Assembly: GCA_000697355.1 (NCBI GenBank)
Contig: JNEN01001214.1
Span: 171,053 to 235,052, forward strand
Direction: 5' to 3'
From: Syncephalastrum monosporum B8922
Taxonomy: Eukaryota; Mucoromycota; Mucoromycetes; Mucorales; Syncephalastraceae
DNA: 64,000 nt
The translations under genes and the position numbers were made by a program. The notes under the pieces were generated by a model. It had not been told where the DNA came from, did not search any database, and saw nothing but the letters and a program-made list of their open reading frames with translations. This document shows positions 47,438-58,649 of the stretch, one piece after another. Numbering within the stretch: the first letter of the stretch is position 1; every line of letters begins with the position of its first letter.

Positions 47438-48339
47438 TCATTGGGCTGGATCTTCCAAGATTCTATAGGCCACGAAGGGCGTCACGGTATGCGACGCGGT
47501 TGATAGTTCTTTCAAGCGCATGTGCTCTCCTCCGCCCTTAATAAGACCTGGGTCAGTATCGCCCCACGTAGCTGGTACATCCGCATCCATATCCGCATGG
47601 ACCAGGACATTAATTGTATCTATAATGCTTATAAGAGACAGACGACAAACATATGTCGTGGACAGACTTACAGTCCTCGGGATTCAGCTCAGGTAAATAA
47701 GTGACAGCGGCTGCGATTTGACGCATAATGGCGCGGAACTGCCGCTTTCCTCCTTCGGTCCAGACGTTGCTGGTAACAAGGTCAGTCACACTTCATAGGG
47801 TCATAAGGTTCATAAGGCATGTGCAATACCTAGCATGGTCGACAGAGTCCCGTTCCTCGGCAGCTTTGGGGCTCACTTGGGTTTTAATATCAAATTGCCA
47901 CCGCTCGACCGTTTCCATTGTATTCTTGTGTTTTATAACTAAAATGACCTTGTTGATCTTGTCCGCGTCCAACCATACTAGCATATGTTAGTCGGCGCGT
48001 GCTTGTTGAATGCGACTTCTAAAGTACCTCGAAGTTGCTTGACAATGTCGTTTAAGAAAATCCGCAGATCGTCGTTTCTGGTGGTAAACAAATGGACACC
48101 GTACTTTTCCACAAGCTTGAAATCTTCTTCAGGGTATATGCCTCGCTGGTATAAAATGCTAAACAGGGCAACACGTTAATGGACCACCGATCTGGCCCGC
48201 ATTTAATATATAGGATATACCTGTTCACGCAATACTCTACACAGAGCGAATGTTAGCTAAGATTAGATATATATGTATTGTTTATACCAAAGAATTCGAC
48301 AACGAGGGATGACGATCCATCCAGTCTTACAGCGTCCAT
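47438..48339 (-). CDS. MAD2: Spindle checkpoint protein Mad2 (HORMA domain)
   Basis: Exons 48339-48288, 48236-48221, 48158-48028, 47977-47830, 47769-47672 and 47619-47438 give 208 residues, against 205 in human Mad2. Mad2 holds back Cdc20 until chromosomes are attached. The whole chain is one HORMA domain: LDGSSSLVVEFF, NSILYQRGIYPEEDFKLVEK, LFTTRNDDLRIFLNDIVKQL, ETVERWQFDI (the core strand), FRAIMRQIAAAVTYLPEL, and the C-terminal safety-belt part up to HTVTPFVAYRI. Exon 2 has only 16 bases and no exon exceeds 182, so the gene is invisible in open-frame views. The start at 48339 gives a short N-terminus (MDAVRLDG), a few residues shorter than human; a missed leader exon cannot be excluded. 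Confidence 0.93.
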
Positions 48340-49918
48340 GTCTTCGCAACAAGAAAGCGTGCAAAACCTTCGTGACACGAAAATCGCCCATTCTTGTATC
48401 TGCTCCGCAAAAAAAACAAAAAAATAATGCACGTGCGCGCGATTATTTCTCTTGATGAGAGTGAAGGATCCTGAAGGAGAGAATATCATACCAGCGTCGT
48501 CTGGTTCGCCTAATCGGTGCCCAACTCGCTATTATAACGGATGTTAGGCAACATAGAAACGAACAAGTTCCGTGGCCCGTTCCCTGGGCTTTCTGACCGA
48601 CGCGCCCTGCTCCACGGAAGGACCGAGAAGTTTATAGGTATTCGAGCGGTCAATATCTTTAAAAAGAGCATCTTGAGAGAAGATACTCCTGGTTCTCTCA
48701 AACATAACCTCCTACTGTGCTTGCGAGAATGGTGTTCCACGTCCACTTGAATGCTTTGGCCTCCAAATGGAGCTATTCACGGCGCCCTTGCAGGTGGTCG
48801 ATCTTCGCAGAGAATGATAGCTACTTACCTATAACTGTCTTATGTCTCATTTATGCAGAGCGACCACTCCTCATGCTCAGTCGTCATGACTTTATTTGTG
48901 GCAAAATTCCCCCCCCCCACCAATCATGACTTCTCGCCGCAATACTGTATGTGCTTGGCGGTATTTCGCAAATCATCAAGAAATATATGGACGCTGTATG
49001 CTCTGATACTGGCATGGTGTATAAATCAAAGTTAGTTCTCACCATGCAATAACGTATAAAAGATTTCTAAGGCACATTACCATGCGTTTTCAATACTGTC
49101 ATCCCGAGAGTGTAGCACGACTTATAAAGGTTATACGAGCTCTAGTAGCTACGATAGACACAAAAATGTCTCCCGAAAGATCCAAGGAAAAACGTCTGAT
49201 GATACAGGAATACATTTCGAGGATGAGGCGATCGCGTGATATACGTTCAGAAAACATATATATATATTCATAAGCAGATGATTCAGAGCAAGCAGGGTGC
49301 ATGGCGAATAGCCATAGCTTCCGGGATGGTCTGACTGGAGTTTAATCGTATGAAATGACTTCTCTTACACTCTGAGATATCCGGCCGGGTAGACCAGTGC
49401 GTGAGCATAGGGGGTCTCGTGCCAGGGAGTAATAATCAGAGAGCAAAGATAGGTCAGACCGAGATGAATATATGCAAAAAGGAATGCAGCTATAAGAAAG
49501 AGCATGGTGTTCGAAAGGCATTGGCTAGTACTTCACGCTATTTTTTGCTGCTCGATAATTAAAGCGCGCAACGTAACACCTAAAATAGGGCACAAGGGCG
49601 TACTACACTAAGAGGCAGAGATGGAAGGAACAGCTGGATACCATGCCCATCTATAGCTGCTTTGTGAGATCTTATGCACATGCTGATATGATCTACATAG
49701 CGATACGCAGTATAGAGGATACCACTAGGTGAGAATGTGAAAGAAGGTCCTTACGGAACGCAGTAAAAGAATGCTATATATGGCACTGACCAATTTGTGT
49801 TGGCCAATCAAAAGACGGAGAAGGATGTCTATGTGCGAGGCGCCTTGCTCATTTCTCCTTTTTCCTTCTGTATAAACCGTCCGCCCATAGCCTTTCCTTT
49901 TCCACCCAAACCTACGCC
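48340..49918. other. Intergenic MAD2 / EXORDIUM-like gene
   Basis: About 1.6 kb. The left part holds a coding-like stretch broken by a stop on the minus strand (48544-48810, see findings). The rest is AT-rich with no gene. A C run lies at 48910-48918. Confidence 0.4.
49871..49878 (+). promoter_or_regulatory. TATA-like box of EXORDIUM-like gene
   Basis: TATAAACC lies 48 bases before the start codon at 49919. A second TATATATG element lies about 100 bases further upstream. Confidence 0.4.
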
Positions 49919-50992
49919 ATGTTGGTCTCGGCCCTGAAAACTGTCCTTTTCTCGGTGGCAGCAACCTTGATCGCTGCTCAGCAGACGACAACATCGAATT
50001 CATCCACCACCCCTCTCATTTCTCAATACGGCAACACCTTTAATAACGCAGGTGGCAAGATTCTGTCTGGCAACGTCAATGGTGTGTTCTTTTCTTGGTT
50101 ATATTGCTCTTTATGTCTAACGATGTGTTAAAAATGTGCAGTCTACGTTATCTTCTATGGTGATTGGTCGTCGGATCAAGGACAAACCGAACAAACCACT
50201 TTCCTGAATTTCGTAAACGGCATTTCAGGGACCAGCTGGTTTAGCACTTGTAAGATCGTTGCTTTCTGTGTTTCTATGAACTAATCTAGCTTTGTCTCCA
50301 GTCCAAGAGTACAACGACAACAACGGTAACAGAATAACTGGTCCTATGACGCTATCAGCAGCGATGACCGACTCTGGCAGCCAGGGCTTGAACTTGACCG
50401 ATGCCAACGTTCATAAGCAAATTGTCATCGACGCTGTTAACTCGGGCTATCTCTCGGACACCAACTCCTTTGACAGCAACGGCGTCTATGTCATTCTCGG
50501 CGGAAGCAATGTGCACGACGCTGACTTTTGTACCAATAACTGTGGCTACAACAGCTACAGCGACGAGTTCCAATACATGTTCATCGGCTACCCTGGTGAA
50601 TGCCCCAGCAAGTAAGTAAACTATCATAAGCAAGTGTGCTCATATTAACCCGCTTACTTGATCGAAAAAGCTGTATTCCTCCTATCAACATGGGCGGGTC
50701 GCCCAACGTATCGCCTTCGATCGACGCCGCTATCACCATCTTTTCGCACGAGATCCAGGACATGCTGACGGATCCCCGTAACAATGCCTGGATCATTCAG
50801 CAGGACAACACCGTAGTCGAGCTCGGTGACTTCTGTGCTGGATCAGGCGTCAGCGCTGAACAATGGTTTGGCAACGTGCAGCAAGTTGCCAGCAAAAACG
50901 CAAGCTACAACATTGAAGTGGGCAGCCAGCAATTCCTTGTCCAGACCATCTTTAGCAAAAGCAAGCAGCAGTGCGTCTTGTCTGACAACTAG
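49919..50992 (+). CDS. Secreted EXORDIUM/PHI-1-like protein
   Basis: Exons 49919-50081, 50142-50249, 50302-50611 and 50671-50992 give 300 residues. A signal peptide (MLVSALKTVLFSVAATLIAA) is followed by the body of a phosphate-induced protein 1 / EXORDIUM domain: GGKILSGNVNVYVIFYGDWS, FLNFVNGISGTSWF, NGVYVILGGSNV, DFCTNNCGYNSY, the central GGSPNVSPSIDAAITIFSHE, IQDMLTDPRNNAW and ELGDFCAG. Plant EXORDIUM is an extracellular growth-related protein whose activity is unknown. The conserved HE in FSHEIQDMLTDP recalls a metal site of the metzincin kind; that is inference. Six cysteines in the mature part suggest disulphides. There is no membrane anchor or GPI signal at the end, so it should be released or wall-bound. 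Confidence 0.85.
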
Positions 50993-51894
50993 AGAAACAA
51001 ACACACAATGTCAGGCATGAAGGAGTATACCCCCACAAAAGAATGGGGCGCAATACGCGGATCTTTCTTTCTTTTCTTCTCGTCTCTTCTCTCCTTCCTG
51101 CCTTTCGTATCTTTTATATTTTCCTCTCAGTTTCCTTACGCCCCACAGATAACACTCGCACTCACCCTATCGTTCCCCTTCTTCGTTCCTATTATTGCTT
51201 AACCTTTTGTACACTACGAATCCATCTTGGAATCATACATAAAAAGTGTTTCCTAACGTGCCATCATGATTTCTTCTTTTTTTTTCGTGGTGTGACGTGA
51301 GAATTGGGCAAAGGTATAACCAAATTTGCATGAACAAGGAGGATCTCATGTACGAGGAGCCGGGCGGCTGCGAGCGAACCAGTTGTAAAGCAGGATTACA
51401 AAATATGACGTTTTTTGACAGGATCGATCAGTCGACCTGACACAAAAAGATATGCATGCAACATATATGGATTCAATGCACCTGAGTGGCCTACCCCGGT
51501 TTAACTTACTTTAGCACAGGGGAAAACTATTAATCTGCTCTCAGCAGCAGCCAGCAGTACACACGGTAATGTATACAGACACAAATAAGAAACAAATAAG
51601 AATACAAATACAAATACAAACACCTCTTAATGTGGTAACTATCACCCGTGGAAATAAGGCTGCTGAATGGAAAAAGAGAAGTATTCTTTGGCCTCGGCTT
51701 TCTTATTTTGATAGCACGATTACCGACAACGATCATTGGTTAGGGACACTTGCTGTGGGATGCAATTACGCGGGAAAAATTCTGGGAAACTGTTGTTCAG
51801 TGGTCAAGTGACCCATCATGAGCAAGTGGGGTCAAGGATGAGGTAAAGGATCAAGAACAAAGAATATCTTCCACCCCACTACCCGCAGCGGAGT

Positions 51895-51932
51895 ATCTAA
51901 CACTGGCGGCGCCAATCGGTCTAGTGTTAGAT
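51895..51932. repeat. Perfect 10-base inverted repeat around GGCGCC
   Basis: The arms ATCTAACACT and AGTGTTAGAT flank an 18-base GC-rich spacer that contains GGCGCC and a CCAAT motif. It could be a binding site for a dimeric regulator or a hairpin. Confidence 0.8.
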
Positions 51933-52399
51933 TCAAACGGAAGAGTCTGAGTGGTTCCGTGTTTCTCTCTGCTTATTACACGGAGGGCCGTTTCTGCCTT
52001 TCGCCTTCGTCTTCGTGCTTGTGCGATCATATTCGTCCATTTACGATTGGAAAGCAAGGGTGGGAATCGCTTGCAAACTTTGTGCCATGGTTCCCCTCCC
52101 CTCCCTAGACTTTATCTCTGTATGCCGTTGACAATAAGGCTAGTTAGGCTTATATATCTATATCTCAAAATTTATTATTTTTGGGACTCTCGACATGAGC
52201 TACAAAACGCTCACATGAATGTGGACCTGCAAACTTTTCAAGCGGGATGCTGCTCCGCCCGCAAAAAATCTCCCACAAAAAATCTCCCACCCCAGACAGG
52301 CACACGAAGTCGATGGCTACACCAACCACATCACCTGTGCTGTCAGACCTTCCTTTATAGTATGCAATTGTATCGGCATCCAGTGCGCCCGTCTTTTCG

Positions 52400-52448
52400 T
52401 TCTCTCTCTCTCTCTCTCTCGTTGACTCTCTCTCGTTGACTCTCTCTC
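52400..52448. repeat. CT tract with GTTGA interruptions
   Basis: A CT dinucleotide run and two CTCTCTCGTTGA units, about 250 bases upstream of the membrane protein start at 52700. Confidence 0.85.
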
Positions 52449-52699
52449 CTGTATCGTTTTCGTCGGGCACCACACGCTTCACAAAGAACGTATCGAAAAG
52501 AGAAGGAGCAATTCATACTGCTGGCGGTGTCTATTTGCTCGTTCTCATCTTTATCTTTTATCAACGCTCGACGTTCACAGAGGAACAGATAACAGTAGTC
52601 GCGCGAAAGCGGTACATTGCGAACCAGTACGCATAACCGGCATATACCTCCATTGAAAACTATCCCCCGTGGCGCGCACACAACACTTTTTCCTGCACC

Positions 52700-54412
52700 A
52701 TGGCTCAGCTGACGGACTACGGCGAAAGAGTCGTGGATCGGCTTAGCATGATGGGAATGTGGCTGGCTGTCGTTGTATCGATCCGCAACTTTTTTGTCTG
52801 TCTGCATCAGTATAGGCGAACTCACGGCAAAATGTAAATAAGCGAATCAATTTTATGCATTGGTCGGCGCTTATGAGCCTTCTTTATTTCATATCGCTTA
52901 TTTTGTGATATGTAGCCACATCGCCAACATGAGCCAAGTCGGTGTCATATTTATTCACCGTTTACTGTATGGCATCATCCCTCTTTTCGAAGTCACCACA
53001 TGCGCTTATTTCCCTCTGCTCGTCTCGTAAGTTTTGCTATCTATTGTTCTCCTGCACAAATGACAACTCAGCAGTCATATCTGATAGGTTATGGCATATC
53101 GGTATGGTGGATTTAACAAATCGACATGAAGGAGGCGGACGTTGTAACAACTGAACTGTATTCTGCTTTTAGCCTACATCTTATTTTATGTGGTCATGTT
53201 TATGCGACTGATCATACTTGAATCGGACCGGCATTCGAGATACATCAAGATTATCGGTATTACGCTCATCACCGTGCGCTTCGCCGATTGGCCCTACGAA
53301 CTCGCTTTTCATAGCGTGCAAGAACAGATCATGCAGCAGTCCGTCTTGGTAGGATCTTCCTGTTGGGCACAATGGTACACCTCTTGCTATGATAAGCTTC
53401 CTATCTGACAGCAACATTACAGGGGCCAAGGCGTGATTATACTAAACTTTATCGGTGACGCCCTTGCCAATCTATTCTTGAGTGGCATGTTTGTCCGAAG
53501 GTTCGAAAATATCAACGAAGTCGTAGTACAGGGACTTTGCTTTACTAAATCTATAATTGACAACAGATTGTACCTGCATATCCGTATGTCACGTACTGTC
53601 ATGACTCGACAAAACCGGCTTATTGAACACATCGCTCGGAAATCTTTAATATGCCTAACTTTCACCTTTGTTGTGAATCTCATTATGAATCTGCTGAAGA
53701 TCACCATGTTTATTGGCGATAGATCTGACGTAAGCAGATAGTTATCCAATCTTCAGTACATGGCTCATGCGATATGACACAGGCATTCACGGTATACTTT
53801 GAATTGGTTGAGTCTACCCTACTGGTCGAGGCTCTCCGCGTTGATTCCACAAGGTTCCCGACGGAATCCTACTGCGAGAACTGCGGCTTGGTAAGAACGA
53901 TATGAATACGCCACAGTTAATATTAAGACGTTACATTACATTAGTTTGTCGACCGCAGCTCCCCTATGAGCGAGAAGGGGCAACAGATACAACACGATTT
54001 TATCCGTATATCTAGAAGCACCGTGAATATGGACAAGCGTCTCTCAGACGCAACCGAGCCAACAAGCATGACAACCAGCGTAGAACAGGATGTGCGTTTT
54101 GAAAATGGCATCCTGCAGATATATGATACCAACACACCGCGCCCAGACGAAGAGGCGCTTCGCATCGAGCTCCGGGAAACCACGTCGGCCCCGACATTTG
54201 GATTACGAGACAAACCAAATACAACACTGCGTCGCATGCGAACTCCTACGCCCCTTAATCTAAGCAATGTCTCCAAACGTAACTCGGACGACCCTACCTC
54301 GCCATTGACATCTCCTACTTTCCCACCTTCAGCCTCCACGCCTGTAGAACGTCGACCACGACCTCTTTCTCACCACCCTGAATGGAACAATAACGAGTTC
54401 CGCATGTTTTAA
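52700..54412 (+). CDS. Multi-pass membrane protein of unknown function
   Basis: Eight exons (52700-52833, 52916-53026, 53088-53101, 53173-53374, 53423-53500, 53567-53729, 53783-53890, 53945-54412) give 425 residues. Hydrophobic segments, about six or seven, lie in the first 270 residues: near MGMWLAVVVSIRNFFVC, IHRLLYGIIPLFEVTTCAYF, WHIAYILFYVVMFMRLIIL, IIGITLITVRFA, GVIILNFIGDALANLFLSG and ICLTFTFVVNLIMNLLKITM. A CENCG pair follows the last segment. The remaining 150 residues are a polar tail with many S/T-P sites (TPTPL, SPLTSPTFPP), probably cytosolic and a likely phosphorylation target. The shape recalls a seven-helix receptor or a family of uncharacterised membrane proteins in Mucorales; I recognise no signature. 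Exon 3 has only 14 bases. Confidence 0.75.
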
Positions 54413-55467
54413 CCTTTCACAATTGCAAGCTTATTCTTGTCTTGTCTGTACATAAAATTACGCGTTTGTAACGCGCTACCTGTATATATGTATGTATACC
54501 TCCAGCGATACCGAAATAATTAGGGCATCCAATCGTCATTCAAGTGTGCCTACATTACCTAAAAAAATTCGTGACCTCTGCATGCAGCAGCAGTATGATT
54601 CAGGCGGCCACGATAACATGCATCACGTATAATCTGATTGGATGATAAGCATATAACGGAAATAGAAGACGGTTCAAATACCTAAAATGGCCCATTAGCG
54701 CCGAGAAGTCCCTCTTCGATCGGCAAGCGTATATTCATACGAGCAACTAGATTCACGTACATAGAGTGCAGTGCTGAATAAAAGGTGGGTTGTAATATGT
54801 ATGGTTGTCTTGACCATAGTACTGAAGCTGCCTTATGCCCAAAACTAGCATCAAGAAGGGGGGTATAGCGTGGCTGTATGAGATGGCACGAGCTGGGCTC
54901 TACCAGAACAAAACAATCACGTGTGGCATTCAAAATAAGCGGTAGGTAACGTGGAGACTGCATGCAATAGCACGGACAGAAACAGACATGTCTGCTACGA
55001 CGTAATAACACTGCATATTTTCCCTTTTAAGATTTTTTTCCGTTCACCCATGCCTTTGATACGAACGCCACCATCCGATTCTATGACACGGGTTTGGTGA
55101 AAAAATACTCTATTTTATGCAAAACGAATTTGATGGTAAGAATTAAGCCGTCAAAATGAATACAATTGCTATATACATGGTAGTTACTGTTATATGAGAA
55201 ACTGCGCTCACGAGGTCATCCAGTTTTACTATGTTATCAAAGCTTCCCAGAAACAGGAAAAGCCTGGAAGTTTAAGCATAAGCTACATACTCCCGTTCGT
55301 AACAATTAGCAAAGACGCCGAGACCTAAAAAAAGCCCCCATGCCTTTGGATCAGATCAGGAAAGGGAAAAAAAAACTACGTATGGGTTTGCGTATATAAA
55401 CAAATCATATCCCTCTTTATCACCTTTTCCTTTCATATTTTTGCCACCCACATTCCTCAATTAAAGC
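54413..55467. other. Intergenic region
   Basis: This is the 3' flank of the membrane protein gene and the promoter of the amino-acid transporter. It is AT-rich with no supported gene. A TATATAAA box lies at 55393-55400. Confidence 0.45.
55393..55400 (+). promoter_or_regulatory. TATA box of amino-acid transporter
   Basis: TATATAAA, 68 bases before the start codon at 55468, followed by a pyrimidine-rich leader. Confidence 0.5.
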
Positions 55468-56982
55468 ATGACGGAGTCAGGGAAGCCGCACAGCCCATCC
55501 ATAGTAACATCCGATCCAGAAAAGGTCGAAGAGACCATCATTGAGCGTGTGCACAATGATGTGCGATCTGAAGACTACGAACACCATTACGAGGACCATG
55601 GACAAGCCAATGTATTGACGGCGTACTTCAACGTGGTGTGCGTCGTTGCTGGCACGGGCACATTAGGCCTTCCGAAGGCGTTCGCAGAAGGTGGTTGGCT
55701 CGGCATCATGATCCTGCTGCTCTCCTACGCCATGGCAGTATATAGCGGTGTTGTCCTAATCCGATGTCTATATTACAAGCAAGGACAGCGTCTTCATGAC
55801 ATTAAGGCAGTAGGCACGGCTGCATTCGGCACCTGTGGATACCTCATCGCGTCCGTTTTACATTTCTTCAACCTATTTGGTTGCCCAGCTCTCTATCTTG
55901 TCTTGGCCGGTGGGAATATGCATCAGCTTCTTTCCAGCACAGTAAGTTTAGCTTCTTCTATTTTCTCATCTATCGAGCCCCTATTTTTTCCATGTTTCTG
56001 CACTATCATGCATGTATCCAGCAGCTCACAATCCCACTCTTTTAACGACCTAGTCTGCCGGTCTGACACAGGCCGAATGGACCATCATCGTTGGCGCTTT
56101 TCTCCTCATTCCATCACTCTTGCAAAAGACACTGCGTGAGGTGACCTTGACATCGGCCGTGGGTGCCATTTGTACTATGATGGCCGTCATGGTCGTCCTC
56201 ATTCAGGCCCCTATGGAAGCAAAGAAAAATGCCGGCACAGTCGCACACGACGGCGTGATCTGGACCGGCTTCCCTACTGCACTGTCGACTATTGCATTCT
56301 CATTTGGTGGTAACAACACCTATCCACGTAAGTTTGCATCATGATGCAGGGAGTGTAGGGACTCGTTCCAGTCGACTCACGTGCGGAGATATTAGATGTG
56401 GAGCATGCTCTCAAGAAGCCGCGACAATGGAAGTGGGCCCTCCTGGCCGGCTTATCGACGTGTACTGTGCTGTACTTTCTGACAGCGGTACCAGGCTACT
56501 ATGCGTATGGTCGCGATACCCAGTCTCCGATCTACAACTCGCTCGCCGACGGTCCAGGCAAAATGGTGGCCATAGTTGTCATGACCGTTCATGTGATTCT
56601 CGCCATTCCCATTTTCACGACGTCCTTCTCAATCGAGTTCGAGCGGTTTGTCCACGCAACGGACAATAACATCGGTCGCGTAGGCGCATGGTTCGCACGG
56701 GCCGCCATCCGCACCGTCACCATGGTGATTCTTGTGGTACTGGCCGTGTTCGTACCCTATTTTGCGGATTTCATGAGCTTGATGGGCGCACTGGCCAACT
56801 GCGGTTTGGTGTTTCTCATCCCTATCGCATGCTATCTCCGGCTTACCGGCTGGCGCAACAAGCCCATTTACGAACTGGCCTTTTGTGCGCTCACCATCCT
56901 TATGGGTTTCGTTGGCTGTATATTCGGCACAATTGACGCCATCAAGGCCTTAGTCCACGACTTCCAGACACAAGGACATTAA
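55468..56982 (+). CDS. AAAP-family amino-acid transporter
   Basis: Exons 55468-55941, 56072-56327 and 56396-56982 give 438 residues. The protein belongs to the amino acid/auxin permease (SLC32/36/38, yeast Avt) family. After a 45-residue charged cytosolic head, membrane segment 1 carries the family signature NVVCVVAGTGTLGLPKAFAEGGW. Ten or eleven segments follow, with the FSFGGNNTYPHVEHALKKPRQWKW loop (segment 5-6) and AVPGYYAYGRDTQSPIYNSL, both typical. It moves neutral amino acids with protons, either across the vacuolar or the plasma membrane; the direction cannot be read here. Intron 1 is longer than most in this window (130 bases). Confidence 0.92.
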
Positions 56983-58649
56983 GAATCTGGTTGATCAACA
57001 ACTCCCCTCTGTCCTCATCTACCTTTCCCTTCCCTTTCTGCATCTCTTGTTCTCATACATTGTGTAATTATCAGCAAAATAAAAATAGATACCTTAGATC
57101 AAAGTGTACAACCACAATAGGCTTGACTTCCTCGCGCGGGCGGATGAAGGGGGTGGGTACATCCAGCACGCCTGCTTTATTTGTATGCAACGTTTTCATT
57201 CGTCACTTTATCCTCATCTTTTTCTCTCCTGTTCTATGCAATGTTATTGTATTTTAGGGTTCCCGGAAAAAATGAGCGGTCATTCTCATTCTTGTTTGAG
57301 AAAGTGACTCAAGAGAAAGGAAGGTTCTCTGAGTCTGACTATGCAGTTGAAAGTCACCATTTCCCGATGGATGAGACATCGATGGGTTGCGTTACACATT
57401 TCTTCCGGCGGGCAGGAGTGTTTTTGTGTCACAAAAGGGCAGTGGCTGCAATCTAAACGCAATCATTAGAAAGAGCGGAGAGCACGCCGCGAATGAAAGT
57501 AGGACCTGTCTACTGAGTTTTTGTCAGGTATATTTTTGACGGGCTGGAAATTTGTCTGCGCCTTGAACAACCAGACTTGCGTCTCCTCACCGTGCACTTG
57601 CATCCCTGAGATATTGTCCCTTACCTGAGGTCGAATGTATCTGTATGTAAGAGGTGCTAAGGCGCAGGGCTGCTTGTATGCATCAGGAGAGGAGCGCGTG
57701 TCCCAAATTAACAGACAAAAATAACAGAGAAAAGGAGTCCCGGCAACATGGATCTGGCTGGGATTGTGGGGATGACGCTAATAACGAGCAAAAGCGTCGC
57801 ATGCTACTCACCGATTAAACGGATAACAGAACTAAGTAAGTTACTCCAGCTCTTTCCAGAAGGACGATGCACATCCATGACCTTCCGCCGCTGAGTATAT
57901 GCAGTGTCTTTGCAACATCACCAAAAAAGACAAAGAAATGCAAGACTACAGACGTCGAATGCGCGACCTTATTTATACCAACCAAAACCCTTTATCATAA
58001 TATCATAATAAAGAGGCGATTATTGTGCTGCTATACTCACCGTACACAAACAAACGGGTCGACTGGGGTAGTTCATTCTTTCTGCAATATGTTTTGGGAT
58101 AAAGTTAAGAGTAAAAAAAGGACAAAAGGTGACCCGTTTTAGACGTTTGTCGTGAAACGCAGTTGAACAAGAGGTAGGGCGGTAAAAAGTTGATCCTTAT
58201 GAGCATCGTAAAGCTCAATCACGGTGAGGGCGCGTGCGAACTCTGCTACTCCCAAAAAGGGCGGTTTGGACTGATAAGATAAGCATAGAGTGTCTATCTT
58301 TGAGGCTGGGCGAGTTTCCGAACATGCTATCATTTATACACTCCATGAAGTAGACGAGACCGCTAGTTTAAACGAAATTCAAAAGCTGAAAAGGGTATGG
58401 TGTACAAGGAGTAGTAATCGATTCATAATAGGGTAAGGACGGCAAAAACGAGTTGCTGCCGGAGCAAATGCTACGAAATGGACGAATGACTTGTAAGTAT
58501 TTATGAAGAGGAGATGCACACCTGTGACTCGCGATTGTTTTTGTTTGTGTCACCTCTGTTATCGGGGAGGTTCAAATGCTTAAGGGCAAGCCCACCACCG
58601 TTTTCGTTCTTTTTCTTTATCCTCCTCCACTTAACATACCTCCCTACTA
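56983..58649. other. Intergenic transporter / urease
   Basis: About 1.7 kb with no firm gene. A minus-strand candidate exon at 58139-58270 is listed separately. The right end is a pyrimidine-rich leader before the urease start. Confidence 0.4.
58139..58270 (-). other. Possible orphan terminal exon
   Basis: On the minus strand CTTATCTTATCAG, a good acceptor, is followed by 43 open codons and a TAA (segment with GVAEFARALTVIELYDAHKD). No upstream exon with a GT donor joins it, and I do not recognise the sequence. It could be a relic. Confidence 0.2.

Larger units (their letters stand above)
50993..52699. other. Intergenic with inverted repeat and pyrimidine promoter tract
   Basis: About 1.7 kb. 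It holds the 3' flank of the EXORDIUM-like gene, an inverted repeat at 51895-51932, a tandem 14-base direct repeat at 52262-52289, and a CT tract at 52400-52448 upstream of the membrane protein gene. No gene is supported. Confidence 0.45.

Noticed and set aside
48253..48489. A 78-residue open frame on the minus strand starting upstream of MAD2
   Set aside because: Its last part is MAD2 exon 1; the upstream residues do not resemble the Mad2 N-terminus, so the start at 48339 is preferred.
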